A stretch of 14,911 nucleotides of DNA, taken from JBFXAM01 sp050184295. Lineage in GTDB: Bacteria > Planctomycetota > Phycisphaerae > UBA1845 > Fen-1342. The position numbers were made by a program, and so were the translations under genes. This document shows, in pieces, positions 1-8,200 of the stretch (the first letter of the stretch is position 1; every line of letters begins with the position of its first letter). The stretch covers positions 1 to 14,911 of the forward strand of contig JBFXAM010000111.1 of NCBI GenBank assembly GCA_050184295.1. The letters are read 5' to 3'. The notes under the pieces are model-generated. The model saw only the letters and a list, made by a program, of their open reading frames with translations. It was not told the origin of the DNA and did no database searches.

Positions 1-64
1 GCTGCAGGGTTTCGCGTTCCACTTCGGTCAACGTCAACGGTTTGATCGGTCGTCCACGTGCCAT
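1..64 (-). CDS. IS630-family transposase, N-terminal fragment (runs off left edge)
   Basis: Reading leftward from an ATG at 64-62, the minus strand encodes 21 residues beginning MARGRPIKPLTLTEVERE before the window ends. A short basic start followed by a 'KPLTLTxxERExL' segment is the usual opening of IS630/Tc1-mariner-type transposases, just before their first helix-turn-helix. The HTH and the DDE catalytic core would lie to the left and are not visible, so it cannot be told whether the gene is intact. A short inverted repeat (GGTAG at 76-80, CTACC at 87-91) sits just upstream of the start. It could belong to the element's end, but no terminal repeat or TA duplication can be shown. The assignment rests on a short stretch and could also be another HTH protein. 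Confidence 0.55.
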   Translation of the reverse strand, partial: MARGRPIKPLTLTEVERETLQ

Positions 65-103
65 CGTCGGGCTCCGGTAGCGAATCCTACCAAGCCAAAC
101 GCC

Positions 104-487
104 GTGGCAGCACACTTATTCAACGAAGTTATAACTCGTGACACTAGGCGCGCGGAGCAAAAGGGCGACCCAGAAACTCAAGACATCTTAGAAGCTCTGG
201 AGCGGGGGCTTGAGGAGGTGGACTCCGATGATCCAAAGCGCCAGATTCAGCGGCAAGCCAGCATCTTTTGGCAACGGTGGAAGGAGGCGTCATTCCTGGC
301 GAAAATCAAATCGCTCGTTTCGGTTCTCAAGAACCGCAGGTTACCGTGGCGACTCACGCATGCGGCCCAGCGCTTTCGGTTCGCGGGAGATGCATGTACA
401 TGTGACCTGGATGTGTTCTATGAGATCGATGACGTTCGGAAGTGGATCATCGTGCGCGAGTTCGCCGGACTCCCAACTCAAGGTTGA
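104..487 (+). CDS. hypothetical protein, 127 aa, first gene of a two-gene unit
   Basis: I do not recognise this protein. It starts at a GTG with no clear ribosome binding site; the frame stays open upstream to the window edge but offers no other start, so the real 5' end could be disrupted. The first two thirds are charged and helix-like (acidic stretch around residues 20-45, then a basic region around 60-85). The last 35 residues contain a hydrophobic alternating segment, DVFYEIDDVRKWIIVREF, that looks like paired beta strands and faintly recalls the last strands of RelE/ParE-type toxins, but that is too weak for a call. Its stop lies three bases before the next start, so the two genes are very likely co-transcribed. 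Base composition is clearly AT-richer than the kinase and surface genes to the right, consistent with acquired DNA next to a transposase. Confidence 0.5.
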   Translation: MAAHLFNEVITRDTRRAEQKGDPETQDILEALERGLEEVDSDDPKRQIQRQASIFWQRWKEASFLAKIKSLVSVLKNRRLPWRLTHAAQRFRFAGDACTCDLDVFYEIDDVRKWIIVREFAGLPTQG

Positions 488-490
488 ACG

Positions 491-1015
491 ATGCACAATC
501 ATGAGGCAGTTGAGAGTTTTCAAAACCTCGTTGATTGTCTTGAGAGAGGCTTAGGTGTATCCGTCCCGGAAGGTTTCAAGCAATCGTTCTTCTTTCATAT
601 CGGCAAGCTGAACGTATCTGATTATGAGGATATGACATCTCTTATTATCCTAGAGTGCCAAGAGGCGCTTGTGGCCGGATCGGAACTAGACAAGGAGATG
701 CTTGTCAGAATCGTTGATCGCGTGCGACATCGCTTGAGCCGGGCAAGAGGACGGTTGCAACTGATTGATCCTCAACGAGAACCTGCACCTCCTTCAGTCG
801 AACCTGACGTAAGCTTGGACATTCTCGATGAGGTGCTAAACGCTCTCGCTGCTATCTCTCCCCTTCATGTTACTCTCTTCGAACTGCGTTACGTTAGGCA
901 TCAGCAGCTTAACGAAATCTCCGAAGCCCTAAAAATGTCCCGAGCGACCGTTTACCGTAGGCTTTCTGAAGTCCGCAGCGCAGTCTCACCACTCCTGTCG
1001 CGCCGCCCTCACTAG
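491..1015 (+). CDS. small divergent sigma-70-like (ECF-type) protein, 174 aa
   Basis: The C-terminal part (about residues 108-168) reads as sigma region 4: a helix rich in L/A/I, then LFELRYVRHQQLNEISEALK and MSRATVYRRLSEVRS, the helix-turn-helix that reads the -35 element. A weaker region-2-like stretch precedes it (about residues 38-90): an acidic DYEDMTSLIILECQEAL segment like the 'EDLVQEVFLRAW' helix, then LVRIVDRVRHRLSRARGR, which ends in the basic run often seen at the end of region 2. The polypeptide is shorter and less canonical than typical ECF factors, so it could instead be a sigma-like regulator that no longer binds core polymerase. It follows the unknown 127-aa gene by three bases; the ATG has only a weak AAGG upstream. 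It shares that gene's AT-richer composition. No anti-sigma gene is visible. Confidence 0.6.
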   Translation: MHNHEAVESFQNLVDCLERGLGVSVPEGFKQSFFFHIGKLNVSDYEDMTSLIILECQEALVAGSELDKEMLVRIVDRVRHRLSRARGRLQLIDPQREPAPPSVEPDVSLDILDEVLNALAAISPLHVTLFELRYVRHQQLNEISEALKMSRATVYRRLSEVRSAVSPLLSRRPH

Positions 1016-1370
1016 TGTAGGGCCTCAACATGAATGCGCTCCGCGTGGCACACGGAAAGCGCATTCTGACGGTGGCGGCTGTGGCCGGTTGCGTTGGAGT
1101 ATTTCTGAGGCGCAACACTAGCCAACCTCGCAGGATGATGACGCGGATCTGCCGAAGCGCTTCTGCCAAGCGTGTCGGCATCGCATTTGATCGCCAACGC
1201 CAGCTTGCTGGGGTCGCGTTGCCACGTCGGGCCAGAGGCCGAAGACGTAATCGTGACGGCCGACCGAACGCGCGACCGGCCAGTTCACGCCGCCGACCCC
1301 CTCGTCTGAGCGCGGCGCAGCCCCGGTCGCGGCAATCGTGAAAGCGTCACAGTACTCTCGGTCAGCATCC
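1016..1370. other. 355-bp stretch with no supportable gene
   Basis: Lies between the convergent ends of the sigma-like gene and the kinase gene. A plus-strand frame from ATG 1030 begins with a plausible hydrophobic segment (KRILTVAAVAGCVGVF) but becomes an arginine-rich string after about 30 residues, typical of non-coding GC-rich DNA. In another frame, 1131-1190 reads QDDDADLPKRFCQACRHRI then stop. A decayed small gene with a frameshift is possible but not demonstrable. No clear terminator hairpin with a T-run was found for either flanking gene. Confidence 0.4.
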
Positions 1371-4300
1371 CTACGGCATCGCATCCTCCTCGGCCGTCCA
1401 TACTCGAATGGTCCCGTCGTCTGAAGCCGCGAGGAGGTGCCTTCCATCAGGGCTGAACGCGACGTCGTTCACGTTCGTGACATCCCGCAGCGTCAACAAC
1501 GGCTCCAATGTGGCCGCGTCGGCAATCGTGACGCCGATGGTGTGACCGATCGCGAGCCGCTGACCGTCCGGGCTGAACGCGAGCGACGAGGGCGCGGGGG
1601 CGCCGCGCTCGCCGGTTTCGGCGACTTCCTCCCAGGAATCCGTTCGGAAGAGCGTCACGAAGCCGGTCTTCGACGCAATCGCGACGAAGCGACCATCGGC
1701 GGAGATCGCGGGCGGGAGCAAGCTCCCCGCGGGATCACCGGGCCGGACCTCGAACGAGTGAATCAGGTTCCACGTTCGTCCATCAAGGGCGAGGGCGGAA
1801 TTATCTCTCAAGATCGCGACAATGCGCTCTCCCGTCGCGCTGGGTGTGAAGTACATCACCCCGTCGGGAAGCTTCGGCGGCTCGATCACGGCACCGGAGC
1901 GCAAGTCCCAGCTGCGCACTTCACCGGTCCGGGCGGACGCCACTACGAGCGAGCGACCGTCCGGCGAGATTGCCGCCGAGTGCAAACTGGGGAGCTGATC
2001 GGCAAGGAGGCGCGGCTTCCGGCCCGAGTCCCACATGTGAATTGCTCCCTCGGGCCCATTGCCGTCCGGATCAAGCGTGACCGTAACGATTGTCGAGCCG
2101 TCCGGACTCATTCGCATCACTCCGCCGATTCCGAATCCCTCCCGTCGTTCCGTGACCGCCCAGTCCGATGTGCTCCAGATTCGCAGGTCGCCGTCGCGGG
2201 CGCCGGAGACCAGGCGCGATCCATCGCTGCTAAAGACGATCGGACCTGCGCCATGCTGATGGCCCGCGAGCAAGGTTCGTGCCGGATGCTTCGACAGATC
2301 CCATATCTTCAACGTGTGGTCGCCCGCAGTCGTCGCCGCGCGGAGGTCATCGGGCGCGAGAGTCAAGTGCCCGATTCCGTCTTCGTGACCGCGGAACGAA
2401 TCCAGTCGGGCGCCCGTCCTGCTATTCGAAATGTAAAGCAAGCCGTCAGCGCCGGCGCTCATGAGTCGATCGCCGTCGCGCGAGAACGCCACGTCATTCA
2501 CGCTGCGGCCAAGGTCCATCATGCGCGTGGGCTGGTTGGGCGGCTCCGCGACACTCCAGATCTTCGCCCCGTCGCTTCTCGTTGCGGCGGCAATGCGCAT
2601 CGAATCGGGCGAGAATGCAACCGCAAGTGCGCCCCATGAACCAATCGGAAACTCATTGAGCACCTCGCCGTTCCCGGCGTCGTAGATCCGAATCGTCGCT
2701 TCGCCGCGCCCGCCGCCGTACTCCACCGCGCCGCTCGCCAGGAGGGCGCCATCCGGACTGAAGGCGACGCATTGAACGAGCGGACCGTGCCGTGGGAGCC
2801 GCAGTACCTCCTCGTGCGAGTCCACATCCAGGACCACGACGACCTGGCTGTATGACGCCGCCACTGCCAGTCGCTGCCCATCGGGGCTGAACGCCAAGTC
2901 CGTGACGCGCTCGGGCGCCGTCCACACGTGGAGCGGAGCGCCAGTCGTCGCGTCCCACAGTCGAACCGTGCGATCGCGACCGCCGGACGCGATGCGGCGT
3001 CCGTTTGGGCTCCACGCAACGTCAAATACGATGTCTGCGTGGCCATCAAGCACTTGCAGCGTCGTACCCTCGGCATCGCGCAGTCGCAGCGTCTTGTCAA
3101 AAGACGCGGTCACGAGTCGATCGCCTTCCGGACTCCAAGCGACGCCGCTGGCCACGTCGGCGTGATCTCTCAAGGATCGCCGGCTCTCATCGACCACGTT
3201 TGCCAGGTAGTACCACTCCCACCCGCGCAGCTCGGGCGGCGTAAGCTCCAGGCCGCGTCGGCTCGTCCGTACATCGTCGGCAAGCAATCCGGCTGCGGCC
3301 GCGTGAAGGCCCGCGTAGTAGGCATTGCGGCGCGCGGCCGTTCGTTGAATCTCCGAGGTGGCGCGCGCCGCCTCGGCTTCGGCATAGAGCACCGAAAGTG
3401 CAACGGACGCGATCACCGCGGTCAGAAACACGACAGCGGCAGCACCGAAGACGATGCGGTGGCGCGCGATCGTCTTCCGCAGCACGTAGATGCGGCTGTC
3501 GCGCCGTGCGCCGATCGGCGCGCCGTCGAGGTATGCACGAAGATCAGCCGCCAGCTCGCCCGCCGTTTGGTAGCGGCGTTCGGGCTCCTTGGTGAGGCAC
3601 TTGCGCAGAATCGTCTCCACGTCCAGCGGCATCGTGGAGCGCATCGCCGTCGACAGCACCGGCTCGGCCGTCGCGATGTTCTGCAGGATAGACCGCAGGC
3701 CGCCCACCACCGGGTAGGGCGAAGCGCCGGTCAGGCAATACCAGAACAGCACGCCGAGGCTGTACACGTCGGTGCGAATATCGACCGCCGCGTGATCGCC
3801 GCGCGCCTGCTCGGGCGCGGCCCAGCGCAACGAGCCGATGAACTGGCCGCTCTCGGTCAGTACGGTCGCGGTTGCGTCGGACTCCATCAGCTTGGCTACG
3901 CCGAAGTCCAGGACATGCGGCACGCCGTCGCCATCCACGCGAATGTTCGCCGGCTTGAGGTCGCGGTGGATGACACCGCGCAGGTGCGCGGCGTTGACCG
4001 CCTCCGCGATCTCCGCGAACAGCGCGATCCGCTCGCGAATCGACGCTGGCATCACGCCGACGTACTCGTCCAGCGGAACGCCGTCGATGTAGTCCATGAC
4101 CACGTACGACAGGTTGCCGCTGCGGCCGCTGGCATGCACCGTGACGATGCCGGGATGGCGAAGCTGTCCGAGGATGCGCACCTCGCGTTCGAGGCGCGCC
4201 TGCTCGGCGGGCGTCGCCAGCAGGCCGTGGCGAAGCACCTTGATCGCCACGTCGCGCTGCGTGGATTGCTGCGTGGCGTGAAATACGACGCCCTGGCCGC

Positions 4301-4451
4301 CGCGCCCGACTTCGCGAATCAGCTCATAGCCGTCAATGGCGAGCCGGAACGTCGAGTCACTCGTGTCGCGCGCGACGGCAGTGCCGAGTCCGCACACCGC
4401 CGCGCGTGCGGATGCGATCAGGCGCGCGTGGATCGCTGACGACTCTGTCAC
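1371..4451 (-). CDS. membrane-anchored Ser/Thr protein kinase with 14 WD40-like repeats
   Basis: A Hanks-type (PknB-like) kinase that would phosphorylate protein Ser/Thr from ATP in the cytoplasm. Numbered from the GTG chosen here (1026 aa): glycine loop GRGGQGVV near 50, catalytic lysine in VAIK at 71, HRDLKPAN at 162, DFG at 182, APEQ at 212, domain end near 310. A hydrophobic segment at about 333-355 (VFGAAAVVFLTAVIASVALS) is a likely single membrane span, followed by an Ala-rich linker. From about 426 to the end I count fourteen units of the 'VAFSPDG..LASG..D.T..WD' type, enough for two seven-bladed propellers; several are degenerate. If the span is real, the propellers lie outside the cytoplasm and could sense ligands or proteins. 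The frame remains open to a TTG at 4514, but AGGAGG ten bases before GTG 4451 favours the shorter form. The ECF sigma gene ends 87 bp upstream on the same strand, a common planctomycete pairing. All catalytic motifs are present, so an active kinase is expected. Confidence 0.9.
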   Translation of the reverse strand: MTESSAIHARLIASARAAVCGLGTAVARDTSDSTFRLAIDGYELIREVGRGGQGVVFHATQQSTQRDVAIKVLRHGLLATPAEQARLEREVRILGQLRHPGIVTVHASGRSGNLSYVVMDYIDGVPLDEYVGVMPASIRERIALFAEIAEAVNAAHLRGVIHRDLKPANIRVDGDGVPHVLDFGVAKLMESDATATVLTESGQFIGSLRWAAPEQARGDHAAVDIRTDVYSLGVLFWYCLTGASPYPVVGGLRSILQNIATAEPVLSTAMRSTMPLDVETILRKCLTKEPERRYQTAGELAADLRAYLDGAPIGARRDSRIYVLRKTIARHRIVFGAAAVVFLTAVIASVALSVLYAEAEAARATSEIQRTAARRNAYYAGLHAAAAGLLADDVRTSRRGLELTPPELRGWEWYYLANVVDESRRSLRDHADVASGVAWSPEGDRLVTASFDKTLRLRDAEGTTLQVLDGHADIVFDVAWSPNGRRIASGGRDRTVRLWDATTGAPLHVWTAPERVTDLAFSPDGQRLAVAASYSQVVVVLDVDSHEEVLRLPRHGPLVQCVAFSPDGALLASGAVEYGGGRGEATIRIYDAGNGEVLNEFPIGSWGALAVAFSPDSMRIAAATRSDGAKIWSVAEPPNQPTRMMDLGRSVNDVAFSRDGDRLMSAGADGLLYISNSRTGARLDSFRGHEDGIGHLTLAPDDLRAATTAGDHTLKIWDLSKHPARTLLAGHQHGAGPIVFSSDGSRLVSGARDGDLRIWSTSDWAVTERREGFGIGGVMRMSPDGSTIVTVTLDPDGNGPEGAIHMWDSGRKPRLLADQLPSLHSAAISPDGRSLVVASARTGEVRSWDLRSGAVIEPPKLPDGVMYFTPSATGERIVAILRDNSALALDGRTWNLIHSFEVRPGDPAGSLLPPAISADGRFVAIASKTGFVTLFRTDSWEEVAETGERGAPAPSSLAFSPDGQRLAIGHTIGVTIADAATLEPLLTLRDVTNVNDVAFSPDGRHLLAASDDGTIRVWTAEEDAMP

Positions 4452-4461
4452 CTGCCGGACG

Positions 4462-4467
4462 CCTCCT
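4462..4467 (-). promoter_or_regulatory. Shine-Dalgarno AGGAGG deciding the kinase start
   Basis: A perfect AGGAGG on the minus strand, ten bases ahead of GTG 4451. The alternative upstream TTG at 4514 has no comparable site, and the extra 21 residues it would add have no recognisable character. Confidence 0.6.
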
Positions 4468-4538
4468 GTGGTAATCCCTCGGGCGCAAGAACGCAAAGTA
4501 GCGTGGACGCGCAACCGCCGGTAAGCGATTCGGCAAGC

Positions 4539-5147
4539 TCAGGAGCTGAAGAATCGAGATGGTGAGCCGATGACGTCGCGCAGCCGGTCGCGCCCGCGAA
4601 CCGCGCGCATGACCACGGCCGCTTCAGACTGTCCGAGTCGGGCTGCCGCCTCGCGCGCGGATAGGCCCTCCAGATCGATCATCCGCACCGCCGCCGCGTA
4701 GTCGGCCGGAATCATCGTCAGGGCCGCTTCCACGGCGGCTTGGATGTCGCAGCGCGCGGCCGCCCGGCTGGGCGTGGACGTGGTCACGCCCAGTATCTCG
4801 GCCAGGCAGTCGTAGACCTCGCCATTGTCGACGACCCGCCGGCGCGGATGCGGTCGCTTCTGCGCCTCCAACCCGCGAATGGCGTCGCGCAGATTGTTGC
4901 GGGCGAGCACCCGCAGCCAGTTGCAGAAAGCGTCCGGGCTGTCGGCGGTGAAGCTGCCGATGCGCAGAAACGCCTCTGTGTACGTAACTTGCATGATGTC
5001 GTCCGGGTCGACCACGCTGCGCCACGGGGGTTGGATCTGAAGGCCCGCACACACCTCCGGTCCGTAGCGCGCCAGCAGACGGGTCAGGGCATCCGCATCC
5101 CCATCCTGCGCTTTCGCGAGATCGCCGTCGTGCACGCCATCTGCCAA
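4539..5147 (-). CDS. ECF-type RNA polymerase sigma factor, 202 aa
   Basis: Directs core RNA polymerase to a dedicated promoter set. Region 2 spans about residues 15-97: DPDDIMQVTYTEAFLRIGSF is the 2.1-2.2 core-binding helix, and FCNWLRVLARNNLRDAIRGL continues through 2.3-2.4. Region 4 spans about 132-192: IPADYAAAVRMIDLEGLSA, then REAAARLGQSEAAVVMRAVRG as the -35-reading helix-turn-helix. The tail is short (SPSRFFSS) with no added sensor domain. The frame runs open to a TTG at 5252, but that codon overlaps a TATAAT-like box and lacks a ribosome site, whereas GGAGG lies seven bases before TTG 5147 (and four before TTG 5150). No anti-sigma gene is adjacent; the downstream kinase with WD40 repeats is the likely partner, as in planctomycete ECF groups linked to Ser/Thr kinases. 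The divergent surface-protein genes are candidate targets by position only. Confidence 0.88.
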   Translation of the reverse strand: MADGVHDGDLAKAQDGDADALTRLLARYGPEVCAGLQIQPPWRSVVDPDDIMQVTYTEAFLRIGSFTADSPDAFCNWLRVLARNNLRDAIRGLEAQKRPHPRRRVVDNGEVYDCLAEILGVTTSTPSRAAARCDIQAAVEAALTMIPADYAAAVRMIDLEGLSAREAAARLGQSEAAVVMRAVRGRDRLRDVIGSPSRFFSS

Positions 5148-5154
5148 CAATCTG

Positions 5155-5159
5155 CCTCC
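5155..5159 (-). promoter_or_regulatory. Shine-Dalgarno GGAGG deciding the sigma factor start
   Basis: GGAGG on the minus strand precedes two adjacent TTG codons, four bases from 5150 and seven bases from 5147. The second has the more usual spacing and is used here; the two differ by one residue. Confidence 0.5.
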
Positions 5160-5234
5160 GTTCGGTTGTACGCGCCAAACATCCTTCGTTGTTACGTACA
5201 GGCAGGGCAGGCGCCGCCCCCGCCTGCAAACAGT

Positions 5235-5257
5235 CGGCCCATCAGGCCGCAATTATA
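5235..5257 (-). promoter_or_regulatory. candidate promoter (TATAAT) with adjacent inverted repeat for the sigma-kinase operon
   Basis: On the minus strand 5257-5252 reads TATAAT, a perfect -10 consensus and rare in such GC-rich sequence. About 17 bp upstream (5280-5275) is TTCCGG, only a weak -35 match. Right after the -10, where transcription would start, is CGGCC-CATCA-GGCCG (5235-5249), a perfect 5-bp inverted repeat that could be an operator or a small leader hairpin. The 5' leader to TTG 5147 would be roughly 100 bases. The site lies in the gap shared with the divergent gene at 5293. No experiment or conserved motif backs it here. Confidence 0.35.
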
Positions 5258-5292
5258 TCGGCGGCGACGCGACACCGGAACGGAGGATTCTC

Positions 5293-8200
5293 ATGAACCG
5301 CCCATCGCGCGGAAGCGTGACCGCTCTGGTCACCCTGCTCACCGTGTGCGGCGCTCCGGCGCTGGCCCAAGACCCACTGGGCTCGGACCTGACCTATCAG
5401 GGTCGCCTGACCGAGTCGGGCAGCCCTGTCGAGGGAAGCGCAGCCATGCGTTTCTGGCTCTACAACGCGGCCAGCGGCGGCAATGTGGTGGCCGGGCCGG
5501 TGGACCGGCTGAACGTCCCGATCGCCGAAGGCGTGTTCACGGTCGAACTCGATTTCGGAGCCGCTGCGTTCGGGCCGGATGCCCGCTGGCTGGAGATTGA
5601 GGTTCGCACGACCAGTCCCGGCAGCGTCTGCTCCGACGGCACCTGTACAGTGCTCGCGCCGCGGCAGAGGGTGACGGCCGCGCCCGTAGCGCTGTATGCC
5701 CTGAACGGTCCACCGGGCGGTGGCGGCGACGACGGCGACTGGATGATCGTCGGCGACGACCTGCACACCGTGCCCACCGGCAACGTCGGCATCGGCACGA
5801 ACGCGCCACTGTTCAAGCTGCACGTCGTCACGACCACCATCGGCGACGGCGTCAACCTGCCGGGCCTTCGCACCCAGATCACAAGTTCGGCCCCGAACGT
5901 GATTGGTGGCGACGGCAGCAATAGCATTGCGGCCAGCATGCATACGGCCACGATCGCCGGCGGCGCCAATAACTCGATCAGTGTCGGCGGCCTGGAAGCA
6001 ACTATTGGCGGCGGGCTCAGCAACCTGGCCACCGGCCGGCAGTCGACCGTCGCGGGCGGTCAGGGCAACGCCGCCTCGGGCTTCCGCAGCGCCATCGGCG
6101 GCGGGCACTCGAACCAGGCCAGCACGACCCACGCCACGATCGCCGGCGGCTTCAACAACGACGCGCAGGCGACCGGCGCCGCTGTCGGCGGCGGCGAAGA
6201 CAACGCCGTCTGGGACAACCTCGGCGTCATCGCCGGCGGAAAGCAGAACACCATCGGTGTCGCTGGAGGCAGCTTCGACGAGGCGGCCTACGGCGCCATC
6301 GGCGGCGGCGAGGACAATGTTGTCACGGGGTGGTATGGAGCGATCGCCGGAGGACGGAACAACCAAGCCGGGGCTAACAGCTTTATTGGCGGTGGAGCCA
6401 ATAATGAGGCGATTGGCTCCGCCGTCATAGGCGGAGGTAGTGGAAATTCAGCCACGGGGTCCGGATGGGCGACCGTGGCCGGGGGAGGGGACAATACAGC
6501 GTTCGGTCACGCTGCGACCGTCGGCGGCGGACAGCTCAATGGCTCGACTGGGTATGGCTCAACCGTAGGCGGCGGGGTAGACAACCACGCCAGCCAGCGC
6601 GCGCCGACCATTGCCGGCGGGGAGTCGAACGTCGCCAGCGCCGACGCATCGACGGTCGGCGGCGGGAGATACAACCTGGCGAGCGGCGTTGGGTCGACCG
6701 TCGGAGGCGGGGAAGTGAACCGAGCATTGGCTCGGAATAGTACGATCTCCGGCGGTGGGCCGTTGGACGTAGGCAATGCCGAGAACACAAACAACCGGGT
6801 CTACGACGACTACGGCACAATCGGCGGCGGCGGCGGAAACCGCGCCGGCAGCGACGATGCGAATACGACGACCGCAACATTCGCCACCGTCGCCGGCGGT
6901 CGCGACAACCAGGCGAGCGATTTCGGCGCAGCCGTCGCCGGCGGTGATTCGAATCACGCGGCCGGATATCTCAGCTTCATCGGCGGCGGCCAGAACAACG
7001 AAGCGAGCGGCAACTACGCCGCTGTCGGCTGCGGCATCGACAACAAGGCGACGCAGGTGTTCACCGCAATCACGGGTGGCCAGGCCAACGAGGCGCTGGC
7101 GAACTACTCAGCGATCGGCGGCGGACTCAACAACAAAGCGACCGATGAACTGGCGACGATCGGCGGCGGGGGCGGGAACCGAGCCGGCAGCGACGACGCG
7201 GATGCAACGAACGCACCATTCGCCACGGTCGCGGGTGGCGAGGACAACCAGGTGCTTGCCAGCCACGGCTTCATCGGCGGCGGGGGCACGCGTCCAGGAT
7301 TTTCCCCTGGGAACCGCGTCCGCGACGATTACAGCACGATCGGGGGCGGTGCGGGGAACACCGCGGGTGATGACGACCTCGATCCGCGCTCGGCGGACTT
7401 TGCGACCGTCGGCGGCGGGGATCGCAACCGCGCTGCGGGCCGCGGCTCGACCGTCGGCGGCGGTGGGCAAAATGACGCCACACGCAGCAATTCAACAGTC
7501 GGCGGGGGGTACAACAATAAGGCGACTGGCGATTTGGCAACGGTCGCAGGCGGGTTCTTCAATAGTGCCACGAGTTTTGCTGCAACTGTCGGAGGCGGAA
7601 GCGAGAATGACGCCAGCGGGTATTCCGCGACTGTTCCCGGCGGTAACCGCAACCTTGCCGGAGGCACTCATTCACTTGCCGCAGGTTTCCGCGCTAAAGT
7701 TCGCACGAGCGATCCTGACTCGCCCTATTATTCCGGCGATGTCAACGGCGACAAGGGCACGTTTATCTGGGCCGACTCGACTGAGGTCGATTTCGTCTCA
7801 TCCGGCCCCAACCAGTTCCTGATCCGCGCCTCCGGCGGCGTCGGCATCGGCACGAACGCCCCCGCCGCGCCGCTGCACGTCAGCGCCCCCCAGGGCGTCG
7901 TGCGCGTCGATTCGACTGGCACTCAGAGCCCGGCGATCGAGTTTCGAAACCTTTCTTCCGCCACGAACGTGGCGCTTGGAACGCTGAACTTCGTCAACGT
8001 CGCCGGGCTGTATCCGGGACAGATCTCCTATGTCGACGACGAGTTCATCGACTACATGACGTTTCGTGTCGGCGGCAACGAGCGAGTGCGCTTCACCGGC
8101 GACGGCAACGTGGGTATCGGAACGACGGCGCCGAGCCAAAGGCTGCATGTCTCGGGGAACATCTGCGCCACCGGCACGATCGGAGTGTGCTCCGACGCGC

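Noticed and set aside
2928..4439. Long plus-strand open frame (503 codons) opposite the kinase domain, and another (400 codons) at 1437-2639
   Set aside because: Both are antisense to a kinase-WD40 gene with clear motifs; their translations are Arg/Ala/His-rich without domains, as expected from the third-position G+C of the true gene.
4452..4514. Upstream TTG start for the kinase (21 more residues)
   Set aside because: No ribosome site precedes it, while AGGAGG stands ten bases before GTG 4451. The longer form cannot be fully excluded.
5148..5252. Upstream TTG start for the sigma factor (35 more residues)
   Set aside because: The codon overlaps the TATAAT-like box, has no ribosome site, and the added residues lie outside the sigma fold.
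5242..6366. Minus-strand open frame of 374 codons under the first surface-protein gene
   Set aside because: It mirrors the GGC/GCC-rich repeats of the plus-strand gene, has no motif, and overlaps the signal peptide and N-terminal domain of a well-supported protein.
5950..7671. CRISPR array or non-coding tandem repeat
   Set aside because: The units are imperfect, have no unique spacers of fixed size, and stay in frame within one long protein-coding gene.
6776..7822. Alternative plus-strand frame of 348 codons inside the repeat array
   Set aside because: The 45-bp period keeps all frames open; this one gives a Ser/Arg/Thr-rich low-complexity string, whereas the main frame continues from signal peptide to S74 domain.
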